NCBI RefSeq assembly: GCF_039916245.1
Contig: NZ_JBDSLS010000230.1
Location: forward strand, 1-6,897
Direction of reading: 5' to 3'
Origin: Gelidibacter sp039916245
Lineage (GTDB): Bacteria; Bacteroidota; Bacteroidia; Flavobacteriales; Flavobacteriaceae
DNA: 6,897 bases
A model generated the notes under the pieces. That model was not told the origin of the DNA. It worked only from the letters and a program-made list of their open reading frames with translations, and searched no databases. Shown here piece by piece: positions 1 to 5,913 of this stretch. The position numbers were made by a program, and so were the translations under genes. The stretch's first letter is position 1. Each line of letters opens with the position of its first letter.

Positions 1-1754
1 TTTCTTTTAAACGCCTTAAAGAGGGTTTCTACATACCAACGTCGTCCTACTTGGGTTAAAAATTCTTCAATTTTCGCATCTACATTATTGCCGTGGTACT
101 CATGATTTAAAGCTTGTTCATACCATACCATTTGAATATAGGAATTTGAGGAATTGGTCAGGTTTAAAGTATCGTCTAAATATTTCATTTGATCCGCGGT
201 CATATCCCTAGGGAAATTTCTGATGAAATGTACCCATTCTTGGGGTGTCCAGTCTTCGGTTACTTTTTTATCAATTTTACCACTAGTAATATATTCCTGA
301 AGGATATGCTCCACATTTTTAAATTTATAAGAGCTAATGATGGCTTGGTTTTTAGGAATTCCTGGTTGGTTGATCCATTCGTCGGTATTGAAACTTATAT
401 TGTTTTTTTTCAAAAGATTCGTGTTGAGATAGTCGACGAATTTCTCAGTAGTCATAGTTGAAAAAGCGTGCTCTTTAAAATAGGTTTTTAAAAAGGCATC
501 TAATTTTTCACGACCAACGGTTTCTTCCAAAGTTCTTAAAAAAAGATAGCCTTTATCATACGCAATACTGTTCATTGCATCATCAGGATTTCTGCCTTTC
601 AAATCGAGTTTGAGTTTGGTGTCATTGGGTGCATCTTTTAAATTTTCCAATTCATCATCCAAATCCTGTCTGCTAATTAGAGCGAGCATGTCTGCGCGTT
701 CTTTCCCATAAACCGCTTCCATAATGCGCATTTCGAAATACACCGTAAAACCTTCATTGAGCCAAAAGTCATTCCAAGTGGCGTTTGTAACTAAATTTCC
801 TGACCAAGAATGTGCTAGTTCATGGGCCACCAAGGATACTAAGCTTTTATCTCCTGCAATAACTGTAGGGGTGGCAAAGGTTAGTCTCGGGTTTTCCATA
901 CCGCCAAACGGAAAGCTTGGAGGCAACACAATCACATCAAATTGTCCCCATGCATAAGGGCCATAAAGTTGCTCGGCTGCTGAAACCATCTTTTCCATAT
1001 CGGAAAACTCTTCGTAGGATTTATTGAGCATTGATTTTTCAGCGTAAACACCCGTGCGTTCACTAATAGCTTTATAACTAAAATCGCCAACTGCCAAAGC
1101 AATAAGATAAGGGGGAATGGCTTGATTCATTCTAAAATGATATAAGCCATCTGCAGTTTTTACCGTCGGATTTTCGGCACTCATGACGGCCATTAAGCCC
1201 TTAGGGACTTGAACATTGGCCTCATAAGTAATGCGTATTTGTGCACTATCCTGAATAGGGATCCAAGATCTGGTCAAAATAGCCTGTCCCTGTGTGAATA
1301 GAAAAGGGGAGGATTTATCAGCCGTTTGTTGTGGTTTTAACCATTGTACGGCTTCAGAGTTTTTGGTGGTTTTGTAAACAACTGTAATTTCTTTGGTGTC
1401 TTGATTGATGTTGATCGTTAGCGGTTGACCCATATATTTGTCATTGATTCCTAAGGAAAACTCCGTTTCTTTACCATCTGCTAAAACGGATTCAATATTT
1501 AGGTGTTTTGAATCTAAAATGATTTGCCTACTCTTGTTGTTTTCAATATCATAAGTCGCTTTCCCACTGATAATTTCGTTTTCAAAATCGACCACAATAT
1601 CTAAATTCAAGTGCTTAATAAAAGCATTGTTTGGTTTGGCATAAGAATGTGGTTCTTCTACATAGCTATAAACAATTTCTTTTTCTTCTTTAGGCTGTGC
1701 GCAACTCGCCATGATAAACAGGATTAGATAAAGTAAAGCTTTTGAAGTGTTCAT
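1..1754 (-). CDS. M1 family zinc aminopeptidase, leukotriene-A4-hydrolase-like, predicted lipoprotein; C-terminus beyond left edge
   Basis: This is a zinc metallo-aminopeptidase that removes N-terminal residues from peptides, probably from the periplasmic side or on the cell surface. The frame is open from ATG 1754 to the left edge, giving 584 complete codons. Residues 1-18 form a lipoprotein signal with lipobox Met-Ala-Ser-Cys18. Next comes the N-terminal beta-domain, with the substrate-site stretch TQGQA. The catalytic domain carries the exopeptidase motif GGMENP at 284-289, the zinc site HELAH at 311-315 with third ligand Glu334 in WLNEG, and the proton-donor Tyr399 in AYDKG. Spacings between these match human LTA4H (268, 295, 318, 383) exactly after a shift of 16. 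The helical C-terminal domain is present up to GRRWY (570-574). By comparison with the 611-residue human enzyme, roughly 35 residues are missing because the window ends, not because the gene is broken. Asp391 matches human Asp375, but human Tyr378 and Lys565 correspond to Met394 and Trp573. It is the last gene of a likely three-gene unit, 49 bases after the DoxX-like gene. Confidence 0.95.
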   Translation of the reverse strand, partial: MNTSKALLYLILFIMASCAQPKEEKEIVYSYVEEPHSYAKPNNAFIKHLNLDIVVDFENEIISGKATYDIENNKSRQIILDSKHLNIESVLADGKETEFSLGINDKYMGQPLTININQDTKEITVVYKTTKNSEAVQWLKPQQTADKSSPFLFTQGQAILTRSWIPIQDSAQIRITYEANVQVPKGLMAVMSAENPTVKTADGLYHFRMNQAIPPYLIALAVGDFSYKAISERTGVYAEKSMLNKSYEEFSDMEKMVSAAEQLYGPYAWGQFDVIVLPPSFPFGGMENPRLTFATPTVIAGDKSLVSLVAHELAHSWSGNLVTNATWNDFWLNEGFTVYFEMRIMEAVYGKERADMLALISRQDLDDELENLKDAPNDTKLKLDLKGRNPDDAMNSIAYDKGYLFLRTLEETVGREKLDAFLKTYFKEHAFSTMTTEKFVDYLNTNLLKKNNISFNTDEWINQPGIPKNQAIISSYKFKNVEHILQEYITSGKIDKKVTEDWTPQEWVHFIRNFPRDMTADQMKYLDDTLNLTNSSNSYIQMVWYEQALNHEYHGNNVDAKIEEFLTQVGRRWYVETLFKAFKR

Positions 1755-1777
1755 GTCGTTTTATACAATTAAGTTGT

Positions 1778-1785
1778 CTAAGATA
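1778..1785 (-). promoter_or_regulatory. Weak -7-like box before the M1 peptidase gene
   Basis: On the minus strand this reads TATCTTAG, seven of eight positions of the Bacteroidota -7 consensus TAnnTTTG, about 24 bases before the ATG at 1754. No clear -33 TTG is seen upstream. It could give the peptidase some expression independent of the DoxX-like gene, but a chance match in this AT-rich 49-base gap is quite possible. Confidence 0.2.
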
Positions 1786-1803
1786 ATATTTTAATAGGAA
1801 AAA

Positions 1804-2163
1804 TTAAAACTGCAAATACCAATAGGCCCAGTACATTAATCCAAATTGTAAAGGAATGCGCAAGATCAGCAGCCATTGCGGAATGCCGGCACCTGCTTTT
1901 TTACTGGAAAGCATATAGAAATGCACCAATAAAAACACGGTCAACATTGCAATAATACCTGAAATGGCCATGTTTTTTGTTGAAGGAAAACACAATCCAA
2001 CTCCAAGCATAATTTCTGCGACACCGCTCAAGCTCACCAATACTTTATGATTAGGCAAATATCTTGGCATGATCCGTAAATAGGTTTTTGGCGTAATGAA
2101 ATGCATCATTCCTGCAAAAATATAGATTGCTGCCATGAGGTAAAGGTGCCAAGGGTAGTTCAT
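1804..2163 (-). CDS. DoxX-like small integral membrane protein
   Basis: The product is a 119-residue membrane protein with four predicted helices at about residues 6-23, 40-60, 66-84 and 97-117, the usual size and layout of DoxX-like proteins. Family-like features are the GMMHFITPK stretch after helix 1 (18-26), the MPRYLPNH loop (32-39), Ser-Gly-Val-Ala-Glu at 46-50 opening helix 2, and the RIPLQFGL stretch in helix 4 (102-109). DoxX-like proteins are named after a subunit of an archaeal terminal oxidase, but most bacterial members have no proven reaction, so no substrate is assigned here. The ATG at 2163 follows the stop codon of the upstream gene by only 5 bases, which strongly suggests co-transcription and perhaps coupled translation with that envelope protein. 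The M1 peptidase follows 49 bases later. The family assignment is fairly sure; the function is open. Confidence 0.85.
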   Translation of the reverse strand: MNYPWHLYLMAAIYIFAGMMHFITPKTYLRIMPRYLPNHKVLVSLSGVAEIMLGVGLCFPSTKNMAISGIIAMLTVFLLVHFYMLSSKKAGAGIPQWLLILRIPLQFGLMYWAYWYLQF

Positions 2164-2168
2164 AGATT

Positions 2169-3152
2169 TTAGTCTTTATAGACGTTGTATGTTAATCCAA
2201 TGCCATAGTTATTGAGTCCTGATTGTAGAAGTGTCGATTGAAAATTGCTGCCCTTTTCAAATCGTGTCCATTGATTGCCATTAATAAAAACACGTTTGAC
2301 AAAAGTTCTGCTTTGAGGGATTTTATCAGTAAACGGAAGAAGTGGTCTGAAATTGGTTGGTATTTTTATAATACTCCCATCGTTGGATTTGATTTCTTTA
2401 TATTTTTTGTTAGATAACAATTTACCTTTGTCGTCGGTATATCCTAAAACCTGTAAGGATACGAAAACTCCAGATTCAGGAATGAAGATGTCTTCATCAG
2501 ACACATCTAAAATAAATTGGTCCCCATCTTTTTCCGTTACTCTAAAAACGATGGTGCGGTTGATGATTTCTTTGCCAGGAAAGCCGTTGTCATTGTTATA
2601 AAAATTGACTTTAAATAAGGTTGAAAATGGTTTTTTATCAGCGTTGGAACGTTTGCGCTTCTCCCAATCTTTGGATTCTAAGGTAATTGGGAAAAGTACT
2701 TTGGTTATCTTTTTCAAAGCCGGATCAGGATTTGAAAAATAAACGGCAATTTCAGATTCTATCGTAGGTAACCAGCAATGGTAATAATCATCATCCAAAT
2801 ATGGTTTGACTTTCTCTTCCTTGAATTTCCGATCTATTTTTGCGGTAATCAATACTTCATCTAAAGCATTGGTTTCGGTGTCCATCAGAATGGTGTTTGG
2901 CAAGTTTGAGGTTGCCACTGTAAGATCTTTATAACCTAATGCCGAAATGTAGAGGGTGTCAATATCTGGGTACAATTTTTTTGTGAAAACAAATTCGCCT
3001 TCATCATTTGCAAATAAACCATTACCGTTGTTAAAAGATACGGTAGCGTAAGAGACAGGATAACTTGACTGCGCATCTTTTATTTTGGTTTGTGAAAAGC
3101 TGATGCTCACAAAAAACAGTAAGAAATAAATGGGAGCAAACTTATAATTCAT
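2169..3152 (-). CDS. Secreted protein with N-terminal carboxypeptidase-regulatory-like beta-sandwich domain
   Basis: The product is 327 residues. Residues 1-20 are a Sec signal peptide: a short start with Lys4, a hydrophobic run, then Ser-Phe-Ser before Gln21. Residues about 24-105 look like the CarboxypepD_reg-like fold common in Bacteroidota envelope proteins: a strand with PVSYATVSF, the turn Gly-Leu-Phe-Ala-Asn-Asp-Glu-Gly-Glu-Phe (45-54), the strand DTLYISALGYKDLTV, and the linker ALDEVLI (96-102) that often follows this domain in TonB-dependent receptors. No TonB plug or barrel follows. Residues about 105-327 are a beta-rich region I cannot assign to a named family; it ends in an aromatic beta strand (GIGLTYNVYKD). 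No lipobox and no typical type IX secretion tail is visible, so the protein is probably periplasmic or attached to the envelope. It is the first gene of the unit that continues with the DoxX-like protein 5 bases downstream. Its biochemical role is unknown. Confidence 0.85.
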   Translation of the reverse strand: MNYKFAPIYFLLFFVSISFSQTKIKDAQSSYPVSYATVSFNNGNGLFANDEGEFVFTKKLYPDIDTLYISALGYKDLTVATSNLPNTILMDTETNALDEVLITAKIDRKFKEEKVKPYLDDDYYHCWLPTIESEIAVYFSNPDPALKKITKVLFPITLESKDWEKRKRSNADKKPFSTLFKVNFYNNDNGFPGKEIINRTIVFRVTEKDGDQFILDVSDEDIFIPESGVFVSLQVLGYTDDKGKLLSNKKYKEIKSNDGSIIKIPTNFRPLLPFTDKIPQSRTFVKRVFINGNQWTRFEKGSNFQSTLLQSGLNNYGIGLTYNVYKD

Positions 3153-3434
3153 AGGTGGTGTTGTCTTTTATTTAAATTGCATGACTTAGGACGAAGCAAA
3201 CGAGTAAAATGATTTTCCTTCATTTGTAGATGCATTTTCAATATACAAGACTTTAAAGATACATTTATTAATAAAAAAGCACTAATAAAATAAGGCGATG
3301 ATATTTTGATAAACAAATAAAAAAAGGAACTACTAATTCATGTTTTCAAACGCTAAAAGGCTCTTGTGAAATTGAAAATTGTAGGGCTATTTGGGGCGTC
3401 AATTATAAAGTGAAATGAGAAAATGAAAATGTGC
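3153..3434. other. AT-rich intergenic stretch between SMR transporter and envelope-protein gene
   Basis: These 282 bases hold the 3' trailer of the SMR gene and the leader of the minus-strand unit starting at 3152. I see no credible coding frame and no RNA gene. Visible items are a perfect 12-bp AT palindrome TTTATTAATAAA (3264-3275) and, next to it, a minus-strand TATCTTTA (3261 to 3254) that matches seven of eight positions of the Bacteroidota -7 box. If that box is used, the mRNA leader is about 95 bases long. No convincing intrinsic terminator for the SMR gene was found. Confidence 0.5.
3254..3261 (-). promoter_or_regulatory. Candidate -7 box for the three-gene envelope unit
   Basis: The minus strand reads TATCTTTA, one mismatch (final A for G) from TAnnTTTG. 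There is no TTG at the expected -33 distance; the spacer contains the palindrome TTTATTAATAAA. The position, about 100 bases before the ATG at 3152, is plausible, but the evidence is weak. Confidence 0.22.
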
Positions 3435-3761
3435 TTAATTAGACACAAATTTCAAACCCGCAATAGAAAGAATAAGAGTCGCCAAAAAGAAGACACGCCA
3501 AAAATCTACAGACTCCTTAAAAATTAAGATACCCACCAAAACGGTTCCAATGGCGCCAATGCCAGTCCAAACGGCATATGCGGTTCCAATGGGCAATGTT
3601 TCAGTGGCTTTTATCAAAAGCAACATGCTAATAGTTAGGCAGATTACAAATCCTACATACCACCATGTTACGGCGGTTCCGGTAGCATATTTTGCTTTTC
3701 CTAAGCACGCCGCAAATCCAACTTCAAATAAGCCACCGATTATTAATATGATCCAATTCAT
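3435..3761 (-). CDS. Small multidrug resistance (SMR) family transporter, SugE/Gdx-like
   Basis: The product is a 108-residue inner-membrane protein with four helices (about 2-20, 30-50, 57-80, 86-105), the size expected for SMR proteins, which work as antiparallel dimers exchanging protons for small cations. Glu13 in helix 1 is the essential proton- and substrate-binding carboxylate of the family. The signature GTAYAVWTGIGA (59-70), the TLPIG before it (55-59) and the ending AGLKFVSN fit the SugE/Gdx branch better than EmrE. Gdx proteins export guanidinium. Compared with Gdx as I recall it, Ser45, Tyr62 and Trp65 match the binding-site Ser42, Tyr59 and Trp62, with three extra residues in the first loop, but the usual Trp16 is Phe16. 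Guanidinium as substrate is therefore only a possibility. No guanidine riboswitch is visible upstream. The gene stands alone, 136 bases after the helicase on the same strand, and could be read from the helicase mRNA. Confidence 0.88.
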   Translation of the reverse strand: MNWIILIIGGLFEVGFAACLGKAKYATGTAVTWWYVGFVICLTISMLLLIKATETLPIGTAYAVWTGIGAIGTVLVGILIFKESVDFWRVFFLATLILSIAGLKFVSN

Positions 3762-3797
3762 AAAATGAAAATTTTATCTATTTCTTTGAGTAAAAGA

Positions 3798-3816
3798 CAA
3801 AGCCATTCCAGCTTTG
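3798..3816 (-). terminator. Terminator-like hairpin between helicase and SMR gene
   Basis: On the minus strand CAAAGC, a 7-base loop TGGAATG, and GCTTTG form a perfect 6-bp stem followed by TCTTTTA. It lies 82 bases after the helicase stop codon and 37 bases before the SMR start. It could be a weak intrinsic terminator or attenuator of the helicase transcript, although the stem is short, only half G/C, and the T-tract is interrupted. Confidence 0.35.
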
Positions 3817-3837
3817 CCACTTAGCGTCTCCGTAAGA

Positions 3838-3893
3838 GTTTTCAAACTCCATGCTTCACGCTTCCATCTTCGTGCTTCCAACTTCAAGCTCCT
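3838..3893 (-). repeat. Degenerate 7-bp tandem repeat, about eight units
   Basis: Read on the minus strand, eight successive 7-base units fill the stretch directly behind the helicase stop codon: AGGAGCT, TGAAGTT, GGAAGCA, CGAAGAT, GGAAGCG, TGAAGCA, TGGAGTT, TGAAAAC. The pattern is N-GAAG-NN. The second base is G in all units, five units have GAAG, two have GGAG, and the last (GAAA) is decayed. The period is not a multiple of three and lies outside any gene, so it is not coding. It starts four bases after the TAA codon. Its last two units overlap an inverted repeat GAGTTT-tc-AAACTC (3836-3849, plus strand). The function is unknown. Confidence 0.75.
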
Positions 3894-3897
3894 ATAT

Positions 3898-5139
3898 TTA
3901 ATACCAGCGTTTTTTATTGCTCTTTGATCCTTGTCCTTTGCGTCCTTTTTTATGCTTACTTCCGGTTTTTTTGGAGCTGTGAATAATAGGTTTCGCCATG
4001 GGATCTAACGGATAAGGATGGCTGTCCTCCACAGGAATTTGGATATTAATGAGCTGCTGAATGGTTTTGATATAGGCTTTTTCATCTGCAGAACAGAGCG
4101 AATAAGAGTTGCCGAAATGTCCAGCACGTCCGGTTCTCCCGATACGGTGCACATAGGTTTCCGGTACGTTTGGAATATCAAAATTAATAACGGCATCTAG
4201 CTCGTCAATGTCAAGACCTCTTGCGGCAACATCGGTAGCAATAAGAATGTTGGCTTGCCCATGTTTGAATTTGTTTAATGCTGATTGTCGGTCAGTTTGT
4301 GTTTTGTCGCCATGAAAACTTTCCACCTTAAACCCATTTCTGATTAAGGTTTGCTCCAATTTTTCAACGCCGAATTTAGTCCGTCTAAAAATCAGGATAT
4401 TTCCTGTAATGGTATTGCGTAAAAGATGCAGGCATAATTCAATCTTGTCTTGTTTCGGAACATAATACAACACTTGACTCACGTTTTTAGCAACCGATGA
4501 GGTAGGTGTGACTTCCACACGTTCTGGCGATTTTAAAATAGAGTTCGCCAATTGTTCGACTTTGAAAGGAATTGTTGCAGAAAATAATAAGGTCTGTCTC
4601 TCTTCCGGACACAAGCGTACAATTTTTGTGACTTCATCAATAAAGCCCATATCTAACATCAAATCAGCTTCATCCAAAACTAAGATTTCTACATAATCTA
4701 AATTGATTTCATCTTGTTTGTGCAAATCGAGTAAACGTCCTGGAGTGGCAATCACAATGTCCACACCTTTTTTAAGTAGGTCAATTTGAGGTTCGATAGA
4801 CGCACCTCCAAAAATAACCATCGTTCTTAAATTGGTATGTTTACTATACGTTTTAAAGTTTTGGGCAATTTGAATCGCCAATTCTCGAGTAGGACTGACA
4901 ATTAAGGCTCTGATTTTTTTGCCTTTTTTAGTGTCATCTTGCTTATCAAAAAGAAGTTGCAAAATAGGAAGTGCAAAGGCAGCGGTTTTACCCGTTCCTG
5001 TTTGTGCAGACGCAATCACATCTTTTTTGGCCAATACCAATGGAATGGTTTGCTCTTGAACTAAAGTAGGGACGTCGTAACCAGATTCGGCTACCGCTTT
5101 TAAAATGGGTTTGTTGAGTTGTAAGTCCTTAAATGACAT
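3898..5139 (-). CDS. DEAD-box ATP-dependent RNA helicase, RhlE-like
   Basis: The product is a 413-residue cytoplasmic enzyme that uses ATP to unwind or remodel RNA; RhlE-type helicases act in ribosome assembly and RNA turnover. All core motifs are present in order: the Q motif with Phe3 and Gln28, motif I AQTGTGKT (45-52), motif Ia PTRELA (83-88), Gly-Gly (111-112), TPGR (132-135), motif II DEAD (156-159), motif III SAT (187-189), motif IV around IFRRT (250-254), HGD (276-278), motif V ATDVAARGLDI (301-311) and motif VI HRIGRTGR (331-338). The tail from about 389 to 412 is very rich in Lys, with Ser and Gly, and probably binds RNA without sequence preference. The opening MSF and the Q-motif region closely resemble E. 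coli RhlE. The ATG at 5139 is right because the Q motif begins at once and a perfect -7 box lies 16-24 bases upstream. A 50-codon gene lies 64 bases upstream on the same strand. Confidence 0.96.
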   Translation of the reverse strand: MSFKDLQLNKPILKAVAESGYDVPTLVQEQTIPLVLAKKDVIASAQTGTGKTAAFALPILQLLFDKQDDTKKGKKIRALIVSPTRELAIQIAQNFKTYSKHTNLRTMVIFGGASIEPQIDLLKKGVDIVIATPGRLLDLHKQDEINLDYVEILVLDEADLMLDMGFIDEVTKIVRLCPEERQTLLFSATIPFKVEQLANSILKSPERVEVTPTSSVAKNVSQVLYYVPKQDKIELCLHLLRNTITGNILIFRRTKFGVEKLEQTLIRNGFKVESFHGDKTQTDRQSALNKFKHGQANILIATDVAARGLDIDELDAVINFDIPNVPETYVHRIGRTGRAGHFGNSYSLCSADEKAYIKTIQQLINIQIPVEDSHPYPLDPMAKPIIHSSKKTGSKHKKGRKGQGSKSNKKRWY

Positions 5140-5155
5140 TGATGATTATTTTCTG

Positions 5156-5163
5156 CAAAGATA
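5156..5163 (-). promoter_or_regulatory. Promoter -7 box for the DEAD-box helicase gene
   Basis: The minus strand reads TATCTTTG, a perfect match to the Bacteroidota -7 consensus TAnnTTTG, in the 64-base gap upstream of the helicase. Transcription would start near 5150, leaving a leader of only about 10 bases with no Shine-Dalgarno site. A consensus -33 TTG is not present; only TTA occurs nearby. The helicase can thus probably be transcribed separately from the 50-aa gene. Confidence 0.45.
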
Positions 5164-5203
5164 ACAGAAAATATAGTGGTAATATTAAGATGCAGTCATG
5201 CTT

Positions 5204-5356
5204 TTAATCTAAGGCATTTTTGGTAACAAACACACGCCAGCCAATGATGGCCATTTGTGTTTTTGTAGCTTTTGAAAGGTCAAGCTGTTGTTTTGAATAG
5301 CTTGGCAGTAGTGCTTTGTTGACTTTTGCTAACAATTTGAAAAAGCTTTTCTTCAT
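5204..5356 (-). CDS. Conserved-looking 50-residue basic protein of unknown function (Flavobacteriia type)
   Basis: A complete 51-codon frame runs from ATG 5356 to TAA 5204, too short for usual length cut-offs. The product begins MKKSFFKLLAKVNKALLPSY, continues with a polar, Lys-rich middle (SKQQLDLSKATKT, 21-33), and ends with the compact stretch MAIIGWRVFV (35-44) and TKNALD. It has nine Lys and one Arg against two Asp and no Glu, so it is strongly basic. It is not a normal signal peptide or membrane protein: the hydrophobic parts are short and broken by Lys. I recall very similar proteins of about 50 residues in many Flavobacteriia, some labelled SsrA-binding protein by propagated naming. 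The length and sequence do not support an SmpB fold, so that name should not be used. A perfect -7 box lies about 45 bases upstream, and the helicase gene follows after 64 bases on the same strand. The role is unknown. Confidence 0.75.
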   Translation of the reverse strand: MKKSFFKLLAKVNKALLPSYSKQQLDLSKATKTQMAIIGWRVFVTKNALD

Positions 5357-5400
5357 GATAATATTCTTGTAAAGTAGATACTTATGTGTAGCAACGGTAA

Positions 5401-5408
5401 CAAATATA
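5401..5408 (-). promoter_or_regulatory. Promoter -7 box for the 50-residue protein gene
   Basis: The minus strand reads TATATTTG, a perfect TAnnTTTG box, 45 bases before the ATG at 5356. Transcription would start near 5394, giving a leader of about 37 bases. No good -33 TTG is seen at 19-21 bases further upstream. The surrounding DNA is very AT-rich, so a chance match cannot be excluded, but the position is right. Confidence 0.4.
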
Positions 5409-5711
5409 TAAATATAACTTCTGAATAGTATTAAAACGGCTAAGGTTTGGTTAAACTAAGGCCAAAACTCATTCTAGAACAGAGTTTTACTTAGTTTCTT
5501 CATCTAGCTAATAGAACAAATAATAGCGATTATAATTTTGACAAGTGTGATCATAAGTTAAGCATTTAAAAGGTTAGTGTTTAGTACAGAATTGCAATTG
5601 TCCTTTCAATATATATGTTTTAGAAACTATCTCCCTAATGTTTTAGTGGTTTTAATGAAATTGACTTTTAGTTTGTAGTTATAATGATGGTTGGGGTTTC
5701 GTAAAGTATTA
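5409..5711. other. AT-rich non-coding stretch
   Basis: No credible gene is visible in these 303 bases; stops are dense in all frames. The minus strand has only tiny frames, such as a 16-codon hydrophobic one from ATG 5552. The stretch contains the imperfect hairpin at 5453-5497, the 10-bp palindrome AATTGCAATT near 5591-5600, and a plus-strand TAATTTTG (5533-5540) that fits the -7 consensus without a gene behind it. No tRNA-like or known small-RNA structure was recognised. Confidence 0.5.
5453..5497. repeat. Long imperfect inverted repeat (15-bp hairpin)
   Basis: The left arm AAACTAAG (5453-5460) pairs perfectly with CTTAGTTT (5490-5497). After an internal loop (GCC on one side, A on the other), AAAACTC (5464-5470) pairs with GAGTTTT (5482-5488). 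The 11-base loop holds the palindrome TTCTAGAA (5472-5479). The structure can form in RNA from either strand. Neither side is followed by a T-run, so it is not a standard intrinsic terminator. It lies upstream of the 50-aa gene's putative promoter. Confidence 0.55.
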
Positions 5712-5894
5712 TCATATCTTATTTAATGTTCGTTTTTGTAATCTTATTGGAACAGTTAATGTTAAAAGTGTTAGTTCTACAGGGCGCTTTTTAGTCGATT
5801 TCAAAATACTAAGGCGAGTTTTATCTGATAAATTCGAGGTTTTAGTGTTTCCATCTTTCTTGAGAGCTTTTAGTTTTGCTTTTTGGAGAGTCAT
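5712..5894 (-). CDS. Doubtful 60-residue basic ORF
   Basis: The frame runs from ATG 5894 to TAA 5712 and would encode a 60-residue protein extremely rich in Lys, Leu and Thr (start MTLQKAKLKALKKDG). It has no Cys, Trp or Tyr, no signal peptide and no membrane helix. I recognise no family. For: it is the longest open frame in a 620-base gap, it has a normal ATG, and it is divergent from the plus-strand gene with a palindrome in between. Against: it has no Shine-Dalgarno site or clear -7 box, its composition is low-complexity as expected from translating AT-rich spacer, and its C-terminal third looks arbitrary. It could be a real small basic protein, a decayed gene, or chance. Confidence 0.28.
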   Translation of the reverse strand: MTLQKAKLKALKKDGNTKTSNLSDKTRLSILKSTKKRPVELTLLTLTVPIRLQKRTLNKI

Positions 5895-5901
5895 AAATTG
5901 T

Positions 5902-5913
5902 AAAATCGATTTT
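5902..5913. promoter_or_regulatory. Perfect 12-bp palindrome, possible operator
   Basis: AAAATCGATTTT is a perfect dyad in the divergent gap between the doubtful 60-residue ORF (start 5894) and the secreted lamin-tail protein (start 5977). A dimeric regulator could bind such a site. It is AT-rich around a central TCGA, and a single copy in AT-rich spacer may be chance. Confidence 0.25.

Noticed and set aside
189..957. Plus-strand open frames of 77-90 codons at 189-461 and 724-957
   Set aside because: They lie antisense inside the M1 peptidase gene, whose minus-strand frame is fully supported by motifs with exact family spacing. Their translations show no domain or signal.
3762..3897. Guanidine (ykkC-type) riboswitch upstream of the SugE-like gene
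   Set aside because: The conserved G-rich and ACGR-type elements of that riboswitch are not seen; the gap instead holds the heptamer repeat and a short hairpin.
2353..4696. Open frames of 60-82 codons inside 2353-2601, 3550-3768, 4005-4200 and 4508-4696
   Set aside because: They are antisense or out-of-frame shadows of the envelope protein, SMR transporter and DEAD-box helicase genes.
5204..5356. SmpB / SsrA-binding protein
   Set aside because: SmpB is about 150 residues with a beta-barrel; this frame has 50 residues and none of its motifs.
5712..5894. Precursor of a modified peptide (lanthipeptide-like)
   Set aside because: The 60-residue frame has no Cys, no double-Gly cleavage motif and no modification or export genes nearby.
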